Origin: Acanthosepion esculentum | Taxonomy: Eukaryota; Mollusca; Cephalopoda; Sepiida; Sepiidae | Assembly (NCBI GenBank): GCA_964036315.1 | Contig: OZ038480.1 | Span: 15,881,655-15,945,654, forward strand | Reading direction: 5' to 3' | Length of the DNA stretch: 64,000 nt | Part shown: in pieces, positions 12,601 through 27,100 of the stretch | How the letters are laid out: each line of letters begins with the position of its first letter | Numbering within the stretch: the first letter of the stretch is position 1 | Notes under the pieces: model-generated | The model's database searches: none | What the model saw: only the letters and a program-made list of their open reading frames with translations | Told to the model about the DNA's origin: nothing | Made by a program: the position numbers and the translations under genes

Positions 12601-15600
12601 TAATAAAGGCAACAGAAACAAACAGTGAGTAACCTACCAAATAAACTTGTGTAAATGAATGACATAACAGAGTGGGAGAGAGCGTAAAAAACAAACATTT
12701 CTAAGAGCTACAAAGCATAAGATGTTGTGGAGAGACATTAGTGGCTTTATTGCCATGTTGGGGTGAAATGATTTAAAAAAAAAAAAAAAAAAAACTTTAT
12801 TGAAAATACAAGGTGTTATGGTCCAGGTTAGGACCAAGGAAGAACAACACACACAAGAGTAGAAATAATGAAGATATATTACACGAAATAATAATACAAG
12901 ATGTGGAAGGTGTTAGTATGACTGTCAGTCTGGTTTGGAGTGAACTACTATCGGCCCGACTCGATTCGTCCCTCTCTCTTGAGAGGCGTAGTATACATAG
13001 TGTTAGGAAGAGTTCATTCTGTAGTTATAGGTAAGGACCCATAACACTAGGAGAAAATTAATAATGGAAATTCATATCAGAATTCAAAATAATTTAGGAC
13101 ATTACTAGATAATAAAAGCAGGTACTATATAGTATAGCAATTTGAAGTGTAATGGTGGAAGTATTACTGTAGATTTGTGCTTTCTTTATGGTAGACTTTC
13201 ATGGCTAAGGTATTATCTATATAAAACATACACTCAGAATATAAGATGTGAGTTCTTGTCAGAAACTACTTTTTATTCCTACGTGGTGTGAAAACAGAAA
13301 AAAATGCCAAGACAGTCAAATACCAAATAACAAAAAAATGGTTTCCAAGTCAGAGGATTTATGGTTAATAAATGAATGACTTAAAATTAAATATTTAACA
13401 TTTTTCAACCAATGGATTGTGTTCCCACCAACAATAAAAAACATGCTTTGTGATCTCTTTGAAGGGTATATAAGCAAAGTTTCTAGAATGGCACAGCAGT
13501 AAGGAGAGGAACAGCCACAGTTCACAATACACATGGCTGAAAAAAAATTCTCTTACTTCTTTACCTGTCTTCCTCACCAAGCTATGTGGCACTTACACTG
13601 TCTGCCTTGCCTCTTTTTTTCTCAGACATGCATGTGAAGAAATCACATTTCTTTTTATCTTAACAAACAAGGACTGTAAGAATTTTAACACTCACACACA
13701 CTAAGAAAAATTTAGTTGCAAAAGACACAAAAATAAAAATATTTTACATGTTTATATTTAAACACCTTTTTCTTTGTTGTGGGTTGATTCAAATCCACAA
13801 CAGCTAGTTCATGCTATTTAAGCAAGCAGAAGCTATTCGAATGAAAAAGTTTGTGGTTAAAATTAACAATAAGAGTAAGAAAATACTTTACAAAAATGAA
13901 TAATTTAATTAATCTAATTAAAAGATGTTAATATCTGACAGAAAAACTCTGAATTGTTAATGAAAGGTGATATTTTTTCCTTCGGGATAAATTTCAATTA
14001 AGGAAAAATGAAAATCATAAGAACTGAAATCATTTAAAATAAATCCCTTATGACTGCAGATTTCTCCACATGCAATAGAGAATATTCAAAATCAATTAGT
14101 TTTAATCTCAATTATTAATCTATTCAAAATAAAATTATTTGCAATAACTGTTCATATTTATAACTAGCTTAAAAAATGGCCTATTCAGCAGCATTTAAAC
14201 TAACTCCTGTAGAGGGCTCTTGAGTGGGCCTTCATTACAATAGATAGGGAGGAGTAGATGTGATAGATAACAATAAACTACAGAAGAACTCAAAATTGAT
14301 TCCTGCATTTATGTATTGCATTAATATTTAATCTTACCTTTTAAAAGTTCAATTATAATTCTTCTGCCACCACTTGATTTAAAGGCAGTTTGATGTATGT
14401 ACGTCCTTGCTTTCCATACAAACAATTATTTTTGTTCCATGAATGAATTCGTTGGATTTCATAATTAATTTTAATTATTCCTAAATTTATTTCCACGTTA
14501 TAAAAATCATTATCACAAAAAAAATTTGTCACAAAAAGTCACATAAAAAAATCGCTGAAAACAACCGCGATAATGAAAACTTGGAAATTCAAAATTTCAG
14601 GATTGTCGGTCCGGATCTGGCCCAGAATGTTTTTAATTTGCTCATTGAGTCGGCCTTATTCCAAAATGGTATTATATGTTGGGCTACGGCTTCTAGGAGT
14701 AAAGTTGAATACGTCTGACACATTGACATTCGCATTTATTATAGAATTGTGTATGGATTATCTCCCTTGGATCAGCCACAAACAACACCACCGAGATTAA
14801 AGTGTTGATGGTCGCTTTTCTATGACTTTGACTTGATATAGCGAACTCGGCAGTTGCTTTCCGTGCTTGAGAATTCCTATTTTAGATAATTTCTACCCAC
14901 CCCACATAAAAGAAAGCTCTAGAAAGGGTAAGTTAATATAAAGTTCAATGACGGACCTGGGGTTGCTGGCACCCTGGGCAAGCTCAACTTTGACAGCCTT
15001 AAAAGTATAATTTTTTAATTTTCACAAGGAGAAAAACTAAAAATTTAGAATAAAGAGTTTATTACAAAATACAACTTAATACAAGCCAAAGAAAATGTTC
15101 ATTACCCTACCTAAAACCATTTTTCTAGCCTTTAGATCTGCAAATCTTTTTATGGCACTTTCTACACCTATCTTTACAAGATCATTTTCTATTGACAAAA
15201 TAGCCAAAAAATGTAATCTGTCTTGAGTCATGGACATCCCACAAGTATGTTTTTACGAGCTTTAGTTTTGGAAGATCCCAGACACATGACATGGTGGCAT
15301 GATGGTGCCTCAGGCAACTGTCCTGAGTTTCCAGCACATTGAGCCAGCCCTGATCAAGTTGGAGACTTACTATGACCAGAGGATGTATATTTTAAGTTTT
15401 TCGAAATTTAATACATCACCGTGGAAATAGCAGTAGTAAAGACAGTGTTGCACCAATTTCTGGATATAGCTTACCTAACTTGAAAACTAATATTTTAAAT
15501 ACTTTTACCTGGACTAAAACATTGACCATAAGCTTATTCTTCTATGCTTCAAGTACCTTTAGTATGTGGGCAGTCATGTCTCTCCACAACATCTTATGCT

Positions 15601-18600
15601 TTGTAGCTCTTAAAAATGTTTGTTTCTTACTATCTTGTCGACTCTGTTCTGTCATTTATTTATATAAGCTTGTTAGGTAGGTTATTTGCTGTTTATCTCT
15701 GTCACTCTTGCCTTTAATATGTCTGGTGAGTGTTAAATTTGCCAAGTCTTCTTTCCTCATAATGTGACCATAAGCAAGCAAGATATGGATTCAGACATTA
15801 ATTTATGCAGAACATTTGGGTCAGTCTATGGTGTGGTTTTCAGACCATTTCCAATAATTTCTGCACACTGGAATTATCAAAATATTATACCAGGCCAAAT
15901 ATTATCAAAATGTCACCTCGTTGGTTATGGTAAGATTCAAATCCAAGTCTCATGGTCAGAATGTTCTAACTACTCTGCCATGCGTCCATGTAAGCAAGCC
16001 AAATATAAACCATTATTTTAGATATCCTTGGGCTCATCACATTGAAACACATGTACAATCACTGAAGTTAAGCAACATCAAGACTGTTCAGTACCTAGAT
16101 GGGTGACCACTTCGGAATACCAGGTTTGGAAGTTAGGGTGGTATAATGGATATATGCTTGAAATTGGAAAGTCAAGCTCCAAATTCATTTGGGTTTGTTA
16201 TATTCACTTACATGCAAATACACTTAGAAAAGTTCTGAGTCCCACCAATTCTATTTAGTTAGTAGGACTTTATCAGTAAGTCACTCTTCAAAAAATTCTT
16301 ACAATTTAAAAATTTTTCTGGCTTTAAATAACCTGAAAAAGGTTGATAAGCCATAAAACAAATCAATCAATCCAGATATCCTTATAATATACATTACTTT
16401 CTTCCTCCCTGTCCACCCTTACAACAACCTCATTTATTAACCTTCTACCTTGAGTGGCTCTTGAAACTTGTATTGGGTGAACAATAGTGTATAGTCCTGG
16501 GTATGATGATAAACTACATCCAGCAGCAAGGCTTCTGATTGGGAGATTGGAGGTTTTGAGGAGTGTGGAACCACCTCTTAATTGCTGTTGCCCCTAGATT
16601 CACCCTGACCCTGGGTTGTAGCATTTGTTAGGGTCCCAGCTATAATAGCGAACCCCCCAAACAAAAACACTATGAAAGTATAAAAATATATTTTTATATA
16701 AAAAAAAAAAATATTAACAATACATATTTATAGTAACATTATCAGGAATACCTATTTGCAGCATATATTTAGTTGAAACCATAAATTTTTTTTTCAAAAT
16801 ATTTAGATTTCGGTATTAAATAATCTATAGAGATTGCTATGCCACTAAACAAAATCAACCAACAATAGTGTTAAAAAAAAAAAAAATTAACCATAGTATA
16901 TTGTATTTGGAGAACATTAAGACACACCTTCCTATTTCCACTACTATTTCTTTTAACATATTCCATGACCGTAACTCTGCACATTTACTATTTACAGAAC
17001 CAGTCTTTGTGTCTTATAGATCAGGGGTCACCATGTATGTCACACGTGACATGCCAAGCAATTTCCAATGGCACACAGCCGCAAATGACATCACAAAATT
17101 CAAACCAATAACTACTACAAGGCAAAGAAGATATTTATCTGTTTTCAATTTTAATATATACTAAAGTATATATACTATATAAATCCATATAAGATATATT
17201 GTAGAATTGGTATTTGACCTTGACTTGTATAAAAATGTCTGCTGTTGGCACACTGAATGATTTTAAAACCCATAAGTCAGCACATAGGAAAAGGTTGCCG
17301 ACCCCTGATCTAGATTATACATATACATGTATACTGCACTGTTGTATTTTTAGCCTTTATAGTTATACTATTATACATATTTTTAGGTATTATTTTTAGC
17401 TTATTATAGGTATTTTTAGCCTTGTATAGTCTTTTATAATTATTTTTTGTTAATATATCTAATTTAATTCTCATTTTAATAAATTGTTTTTCCTTTTAAT
17501 TCTCTCATCTCAATTTTATTCTTTCTTCAGATCTGTGATGACGTAAATGCATATCTACTGGCAGACATGGCTCATATCTCTGGATTGGTAGCTGCAGATG
17601 TCATTCCTAGTCCATTTGATTATGTTGATCTGGTCACAACTACAACTCACAAAACTCTACGTGGACCAAGGTTAGATTATTTTCTTTGAAAGGCATGAAC
17701 TCGGTGTAATGCAAAAAAAGCTATAAAAACTGCTATTTCTTTTCTGTTTTCTTGGGAGGGAGGTTTCAGTTTTTGAAGAAATTTCATATAAAGATAACTC
17801 ACATTTTATTAGAAACAGTTTTTTTTTTTTTTTTTTTTTTTTTAAATTCTTATAATTTATTTTTTAAGTGGAATAGATGACAATTTATTTATACAGTTAA
17901 ATAGAGATTTAAAATTTCATTCAACATTTTTCTTTTCAAATATGGAGTTTATTGACTCGGAAAATGTCTCAAATCAAATGTTATGTTAGCAGTGTAGACT
18001 CCCCTGTAGAACTACACGTCATTGTTCCTGTGGTTTCCATAAAAAATAATTTTTTAATGGGCTGGAGTTGCTAACCCAAAACTCAACTGGTTTTGAATTC
18101 TGAGTTGTCCTTCTCCTAGATTTGTTGCCAACCAAGGCTAGAGAGAATAGTTTACTCTGCTGTAGGAAGAAGGGATAGATTCATACTTTTCCCCATGATA
18201 TGAATCCAAAGTAATTGTGTGAAAATGGATGCAACAGCATTGGCTGGAATTTAAACTCAACATTTCAATTCCAATCTCTGATATTCTGTGAATATATCAG
18301 CATTTCTAGTGAACAATAAAAACCAGGGAAAATTTGGAATTTAAAACATGAGGCTTGAATTGACTTGAATTTGTGAAAAATTGTGAAAAGAGCTTTGAGA
18401 ATTTTGAAAATGTCAGTATATTAGTGGCAATTTCAAATTACTTCAGGGTTGAGTCCTTCTGAATTCGGGTAACTAAACATTAAATTTATCATGTTAATTT
18501 TAGCTTTATATATAAAATATTGTATATTAATATATGAATACAGCCATTAGCTTGAATTTGTGTCTTGTTTTGTGACCAGTTTTTATTTTCTTTCTGTGAT

Positions 18601-21600
18601 GCCAGCAAGATTGTAAAAATTTTATGAAATGGTGTCTGTAACTCTTCTGACACAAACTGAATTTTGCCTGCAAACCAAATGACTATTATGATTAGTGGGA
18701 TGGATTAATATGAGTACAGAAACCTGTTTAGGCCAGAAAAAGACTTTGGAAAAACAAATTTTAACCCTGAATATGATGATAAACTACTTCTGGCAGCAAG
18801 GAACTGTTAGTCCCAGCTCTGACCAAATAGTGAACCCCCCAAACACTATAAAAGTATAAAAATACATTTTTATAATAAAAATACCAGCAATACATTTTTA
18901 TATAAAAAAAAAAGTTACCAACAATACATTTTTAAAGCAGAATTACCAACAATACATTTTATCTTTAGTTGAAGCCATAAAACAATGTTCAAAACATTTA
19001 GATTTCTGCATTAAATAACCCGTAGAGAAGTTTATATGCTACTAAACAAAATGAAGCAACCAATTTTTAAGCTATGAAGCAAAACAGGTTGAATCAATAA
19101 ATTTACTTTCACTATTGGGTAATTGATTAGTAAGTCTATCAGACTCTTACTACTACATGGTCATCACTAGGTGTCTTTACAATTGTGTCTGAATAAACTA
19201 TCACAGGTGATTCAAGAACAGGATCACTGGTAACAGACAAGCATGGCAATCAACCTCCAGATGCAAATATTACAAATCACATCCTGATTTAACACTAGTG
19301 CCTTTCAACCCATCAGTCCACTCCCTGTCCATGTATACATTGCATTACATGAGTTTCACAGTCATCAAATCACAAGGGTCTCAACAGTACAACATCAATT
19401 ACTCTTGTGCATTGTTGGTTCTAATCTATGGGGGGAATAATTGAAAAACACTTGCCTTTCCTCAATTTATAAACAGAAGTACACAAATGCATGCTGGGAA
19501 TTTCTTTCTAGCCAATAAAATAGGCCAGTTATCGGTTTCATATAACTCAGTCTGTCTTGAAGTCAGAATGCTACATTCACTTGTCCAAGTTTGCTCTTGT
19601 GTGTCAACTCCAAGTCTTAGTTTGTGAACTTTTTGCCATATTACTGTTGCTTTGCCTATATTGTTTGCTTTATATTATTTTTTTTTAACTTGTTTTCTTT
19701 CCTTTTTTGTTATTGTTTATTGTAAAATTTGTCAATTCTGTTTGTTGGATAGTATTGTTACTTATTTTGCATTTAAGTTAACCATGGCCACTCACTCTAT
19801 ATAAATACAAGTGCCAGCATGATTTAAATTATTTCTTTTAATACTTTTTCTCACAGTATAGTGCTTATTTAATACAACTTATTATTCTTCAAATAATTTT
19901 CTGCATGAATTTCTGGGATGAGAACAAATCATTTTTATTATTTACATTCAGACTATTATCCTCATCTTTGTTCTTATTATCACAAGGTTGGAGAGCACAA
20001 TGGCCAAACCTTTTTGATAACCAACAACAAAGATGGGGACATTAGTCTGAACATAAATAATGTAAGAAAATTTTTCTATAACATTTTGTTCCAGGAAGGA
20101 AAATTTCCCAGCTTATTTCATAATTTAAAAACACAAAACCCCACCGACATGACTATTCCAGATGACACTAGTATTTGGTACAAAAGAGTACTGCATCTTG
20201 CCTGGGCAGCCAGAGAGCATTATTATTGGACTGTGGGAGACTGGCACCAGGCTGACTGGTCAAACAAATCCTGTTTCCAGGTTTTTAGTTAAACTTAATA
20301 TTAATCTTGTAACATCAGCAGCGAAATATGAAATTACCACAGGCATCAGGTCCTGTGCATACTTGTCACTGATATACTGTTGAATTTTACAGGTCGGGGA
20401 TGATTTTTTTCCGGAAAGGTGTACGTTCTGTAAACAAGAAAACAGGTGAAGAAATACAGTATGACTTAGAGAAGAAAGTGAACAATGCAGTGTTTCCAGG
20501 TCTACAAGGTGGGCCACATCAGCACCAGATTGGAGCATTAGCATTTGCTCTTAAACAGGTCAGCATAAGAAAGAATAACATTGTTATTTAATTGAAAAAT
20601 CTAAACTGATGTCAGTTGTCGAGTTGCCTAACATTTATTCAAATTTTGCTTATTAAAAAAAAAAAAGTGTATCATGTAAAATTAGACATTAATTAAAGTA
20701 TTTGTAAAAAAGACAGAGGTACCTGCGTTTTTATAGATTATGTAAAAGCATTTGATAAAATACATCACAATGATCTGTCAGATCTGTTAGGTAACCTTGA
20801 CATATTTGGGAAGGACATTTGAATAATCCAGAACCTATACTGGCAGCAAACTGCCTGCATACAGATAGATGAGTACAGTAAATATGCAAACACAGAAAGG
20901 AATGTGTCTTCTCACTGGACTTATTCTGCTTATACAGTGAGACGATTCTAAGAGAACTAGAAGTCCTACCAGGATTCATTATTGGTGGCCACAATCTTAA
21001 TAACATAAGATATGCAGATGACACAGTGTTGATAGCAAACACAGAAAGGAAACTACAAGAACCCTTAAAGAAGGTATTGAAGGAAAGTTAGAAAGTTGTC
21101 TTCGTAATCAACTAGTACCATCCCTGCCCCCCATTAGAATTTCTGACGCTCAATTTCTCGAGGGCCCATCTTTGCAACTACTCGGCCTCACATTGACCTG
21201 AAATGGAACCAGCTTCGTCCACCGCAAGGAAAGTTGGCTCCTTGTGCCACACCAGGAAATTTTTCTCACCGGAGTTGATCCTTCAAATCTACAAATCAAC
21301 CATTTGCCCTTGCATGGAGTATTGCTGCCATATATGGTCTGGTGCCCCTTATGTTTGTCTCAAGGTTCTTGATAAGGTCCAGAGATGGATATGCAACGTA
21401 ATTGGCCCTGATCTAGCATCTCGTCTTCAGTTGCTCTCTCACAGACATGTCACCTCCCTCTGTCTTTTTTACAAATACTTTCATGGTAACTGCTCTGAGG
21501 AGCTGCTTTCGCTGGTTCCCAAACTTCATGAATTTAAGCTGGCATCTCACTCACACCCTTTCACTGTCGAAACTGTTAAATGTAGCCATCTCTTCTATTC

Positions 21601-23689
21601 TAATAGCTTCATGTCTTGCACCTCTAGCCTGTGGAACTCACTCTCCTCTTCCTGTTTCCCTGATAGCTATAATCTCCAACTATTCAAATGTAATGTCAAT
21701 CGATGTCTCCAGATGCCCTGATCTATCCCCTATCCTTCTCTTCATCCTTTCCTCCAGCACTCCTATTTGCTCTAGCTCCAACTCTCTGTAACCCCTTGCG
21801 TGCTAGTGGCTTCCCGCCTTGCTTGGGGTGAAATGCTAAAAAAAAACAAAAAAAAAAACAAAAGAACGGACTAAACATCAATTCCAAGAAGATGCTTGTT
21901 AGGAAAACGAACAGCCCAACATGCAAATTACAAATTAGAGATACCAAACTCAAACAAGTACAACAATGTAAATATCTAGGAAATATTTTAACCGGATGGA
22001 AAATGCGATACTCAAATTTGAAGGTGCGTTGGGACAGCAAAAGATGCCTTACAAAAGCTAAGCAAAGTATTAAGAAACAGAAAAATTTCGTTAGAAACAA
22101 AGAAAAGAGTACTGAACTGTTATATAATATCAGTCTTGCTACATGGCAGTGAATGCTGGACAATCTTCTCACAGACAAGGAAGAGGCTTGAAGCAACAGA
22201 AATATGGTTCTACAGAAGGATGCTGAAAGTACTATGGCTGGAACATGTCAGCAATGACAAAGTTTTAGAGAAAATAGAAACAAAAAGGAGACTTACATTT
22301 AACATCAGGAAGAGACAGTTGAAATTTCTAGTGCATATAATGAGGAAAGTGGACTTGAAAAATCTGATACCCACAGGGTAGATTGAAGGCAAGAGGGACA
22401 GGCAAACAACGCATAACCTATCCAGCAAACTTGCATAAATAAATGGCAGGAAAAGGCTTAGGAGAGATAAAAAAAAAAAAGACAAAATTTATGAAGAGTT
22501 ACAAAGGATAGGAAATTTTGAAGAGCCATGATCGCCAATGTCCTGAAAGGAAACGGCAGATAGAAGTAGTAAAAGTAAAGCTAACTTTAAATTTTACATA
22601 TTTGTCTTTGGCATTTTACGGAGTAGTCTCCCCTTATTTGTAAATAATTAAAATTCTGTAAGTGGGAAATGACGTTGATATTGAACTTCAGTGATCTTTA
22701 AGTGAGTATTTATCAAAATAAGATTGTAAAAAATGGTTACTATTTTAAATAATCTGTAGGGATACAAAATTTTATTAAAGCCTCAAAAACAAATTTTAAA
22801 AGTTTGTATCTCTCCTGCACTTTTTGCTTATTGAATTCACTTCCAGCTTCTTGTTTTCCACTCAACTTTGATCTTCAAAAATTTAAATGCAATATCAATC
22901 ATTATCTTCTGTTTTAATTCGTGCTCTTTCATTGTCCTCTCTCCCTAATAAGGTTTCCTTTTTCTAATATTTCTCTCTCCCTAATAAGGTTTCCTTTTTC
23001 TAATATTTCTCTCTCCCTAATAAGGTTTCCTTTTTCTAATATTCTCTCACACTCAGTAACCCCTTGCATCCAAGTGGTATTATTACTTTGTTTGGGTGAA
23101 ATGATTAAAATATATATATCTTTATCTCTTCTTTTTCTTCAGAGAAGAGATTATATCTTGGGTCTTTATTCTCTTTTTATCTCTTATTTTTCTTTCTTTT
23201 TCTTTTTATTGATTATATCTTGTCTTCCTTTCCTTTATTTTTTCGGCTATATCTTGTGTGCCCCCTTTTTGTTTTTTCAGAGAAGAGATGTTTTATAAGT
23301 ATTATTAAAAATTGTTATAACCAACATTTTAGCATCGACTGATGAGATGCTATGTTGCATCGAAACATTAATGCATTTTTGTAGCAGAAATATGCATGTT
23401 ATGTGCCATGCGTGATGCATGCATAGCCGATCATATATCTTTTGATACATGGCTGACAAAGCAGATTTTTTTCCCCCATTTCTTTCAGCAGTAGACCAGT
23501 TGCCATCCAAAGCTATAGAAATCAGTCTGTCCTGCTAATTACCCATAGCTGGGGGGAGAAGATTCATACCTTCCTCAAGGGTATAGTAATCCATAATAAA
23601 GAATTATAGCTCTACTTTTGTATTGAGCCCTTTTTTAAGTTAATGTTATGAATGTTTGAATTTATATTTGATTCATTCTTATTGCATTT

Positions 23690-23744
<55 letters not shown>

Positions 23745-24088
23745 TATACAAGTTTAGGATTGGTATTTGATTTAGATTTCTAAATAGGTAATTTTTAATT
23801 TTTTACTTTTAATTTTAATTTCAAATTTTATAAATCTTTTAATATCTATGATAACCTTGCTTAGTTGTCAAATTTTTCGAATTACCCTATACTTGTATTT
23901 TGATTGGTCATTCTAGCTTATGTAACAGCATTTACTCCTAGCTAAGGATCGTTAATTAATTTGAAACTTTTAAAACCATTTATTCTATATTCTATATCAT
24001 CACTTGATAAGACACCAGAAGTGTTGAAACAAAATGGCTATTTTTGTCGTGATTTTATAACATATTTATGTTGTAATATTCAAATAAA

Positions 24089-24134
<46 letters not shown>

Positions 24135-27100
24135 CCAAAGTTACCTCATGGCGGGGGGGAATAAACCTAGGCTGTCAAAAAATTAATACAGAATTTATCC
24201 ATTTCAATGTTTCAGTCTGATGAAAGGCACGAGACATTAATAATATAATATATAAATTATCTAAGTATAACTTATTTTTAATTTATATAAATATATCTTA
24301 TCTTTGGAAGAGTATTTTTAAGTAGGAACTTGTATTTTTAAACTTAACCTTATCTATGTAATTTTTTTTTTTTTTTTTTTTTTGTAAATACCCCTTTTCG
24401 TTCCTTTCTTAGTTTCAAATTAACACTTCATTCTTCATATAAACCTGATTTAATGTTATAAGGTTAATGTTTTAATTTTATAAAACCTCTTCCTTTTAAG
24501 GCTAATACCTTCCACTAACCACTTAATTATTAAATGTACAAATCTATTAAAATTATATATTAAGTAGGAGGAAGAGCAAGTATAAGAAAAAATTATTCAC
24601 TGTAAAGTGTTGGATCAAAAATATATTAAAGAAAAAACAACCGAAAAGAAGATAACTGATAATTACTTCTTGCTTTTCAGAGCCAATTGAGGACAAAAAT
24701 ATATATCTAAGTGCACATTTGCTGAAAAAGGTCAGGAGGGAATACTACCAGAATCACCAGTATAGATCACATTTAAGCCCAGCACCCATTGCTATTGCTT
24801 ATGCTGATTAATTCTGCTAATATATTCAGCATAATACCAACATCTGTAATTATAAATCATCGAACAAACAAGATAGGGAGTCTGAATGGGCTTTAGCATA
24901 AGTTTGGAAGTGAAGAAAGGTCTAGATGAGCAGGAAAATAACCAAGTTGTACACTTTGAGAGATGTGCCAAGCAAATCATGCTAAATTCATCAATCCACA
25001 GTAATCACAAATAGACCCTTTTGTGGATCATACAATTTGGGTTTATTAAATTGTGCAATTTAAGCAAAAATGCTAGCTTTCACAAAATCCAGAGGGCAAT
25101 CATTTTTAATAAATTCAATTCTGAATTTAATTTGGTTTTAAAACAGTTAACTAGAGCTTGATAAACCAAAATCTTGTTTAGGACAAAAGGAATCCTGATG
25201 CGATCCAATAAAAGTTTATGGTACACAGAAGTCAGATAAACAGTCTACTCTGTATACCTGCACATCAAGAAAAGGCAGAACTGCATTGTCTTCCTTTTTG
25301 CATGTAAACCTAAACGCTGGATACAATTCATTTAATAATCCATGGAAAACATCAGGCTGCTCCTCACTATCAAATAAACAAAAGTGTCATTCACATATCA
25401 ATAATAACACTGAAAATTGTGAATATGAGGAAGCAAGTCCTGCTCATAAATTCCATGGAGATCCCCAGACTGCTCCTCACTCTAGAATATACAAAAAGTG
25501 TCACTGAAGATTTTCAAGACAAGCATATAAATCCTGCTCATAAAATCTAACAAAAATGTTGATTGTCACTGAACCCAAAGGACTATTCATAGCAATCCCA
25601 TCTATTTGCATGTATATCATACTGTCAAAACTAAATTCCACAGACATGGTGGCAATTTCTATGAACTTGAAAATGATTTTATACATAATTTGAGTTAAAA
25701 AAGAAAAAGTTTCTTGGGTATTTTTGGAGTTAAGTGTTATAATTTTCTCAACATTCTGACAGAGTTGACTTGAAGTAACAATGTACTAATTATTTGTGTC
25801 TTGTTTATAAATGTTCAGTGTAGTAGTCCTTTTGTTGGATCATGTTACACAAGGCCTTAATAATAGAGCACCCAGTAAGGATCAGAGTATTACCTACAAT
25901 AGTCTGTAATATTGGTTTGCTAACAATTTATCTGTAGTAAGCATCCTCGATTTTTACTAAGATTAGTCTGACACAAGGCCTCTGTGATCAGCATTCATTG
26001 ACTGAGCAGTTGCTACTACTTTTGGTTGATATAAAATCTTTCTCTGAAAACTATTTTTCAGGAGAATAGGTTTGCTTGGAATGGGACATTCCGGCATAGC
26101 CCATTTGGTGTTACTGATTCAGCATAGGAATTTTTCAGCAGAGGGACAATTGGGCGTCAGATTACTACTTTGTCATTATAGTCAAATTCTCTCTCTCTCT
26201 CTCTCTCTCAGTAGTCAAATTAGTACTTCATTGTTATATGTTCGAATAGTCCAATTTAAGAAAAGGAGTAGTTGGGGGTATTTTTATATCATATTTCCTT
26301 CAGTGCAGTTTTATATTTTTCAGTCGTCAGAGCCCTTTTATTCCAAAATGGAAGCCAATATTTTATCAAAATGTGGAAGAAACAAAGTGATACATACACG
26401 ATGAATACCTTTTTATTTTTGACGCAATGAGAAAGAGGAATCCTGAATTAAAGTTTTGGCAATGTGAACAGAAAGATCGATGTAAAGTGAGATTACATAT
26501 GAAGAATGGAAAAGTTTTTAATTTTTTAATTTACGTTATTCTATTAGTGTTTTAATAGGATCCTTAATTCCCTAAATAAATAAAAAGTTATATTGAAAGT
26601 TGGGTGTTTTCAATGCTTTTAACCCTTTTTTCTTGTCTCTGGTCAAAGACAGTGACATTGAAACAGTCTGATGCCTAAATGGCTGTGCTGAATAGTCCGA
26701 TTATTTTTCTGGCACTGAATCAGCCACGCCAAATGGTCTATGTTGAAATGTACTAAACTCCAGTTTGCCATGTTCACTAACTTTTATTGCTTTTCCAGTA
26801 TTGATGGCAGCTTCCTTCATAAGCTTTTGTCTGAAGCAGTGTAGAATGTCAACATCTTGATTATTTCATTATTTTCTCTTTGAGTTAGCGCTATCCATTT
26901 TAGTTGTTGATGAGGCTTCTGTTATTTGTACAGTTGTTTCTTTGTGATTCTCTGATGCCAGTCCACAGGTTTGAAGAATTGTGCTACGGTAGGTATCTTA
27001 GCTCGACACAAGATCAATTATGGTGGAGGATGAGATTGGTAAATTGTGTTGTGCCAATCTTCCAAATGGAGGAAAAAAAAAATCAGCATTTAAAATTCTA

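Noticed and set aside
16026..16132. A functional 5S rRNA gene
   Set aside because: It has an internal gap of about ten bases and many substitutions, and sits alone inside an SHMT intron between SINEs.
21203..21721. An intact host gene of 172 codons
   Set aside because: It matches six other decayed copies in the window and is a Jockey-like retrotransposon C-terminus without the catalytic core.
22921..23298. A small membrane protein gene (Ser-Leu-Ile-Arg-Phe-Pro repeats)
   Set aside because: The repeat is the triplicated 36-base segment in a retrotransposon tail, and the rest is T-rich DNA giving hydrophobic codons.
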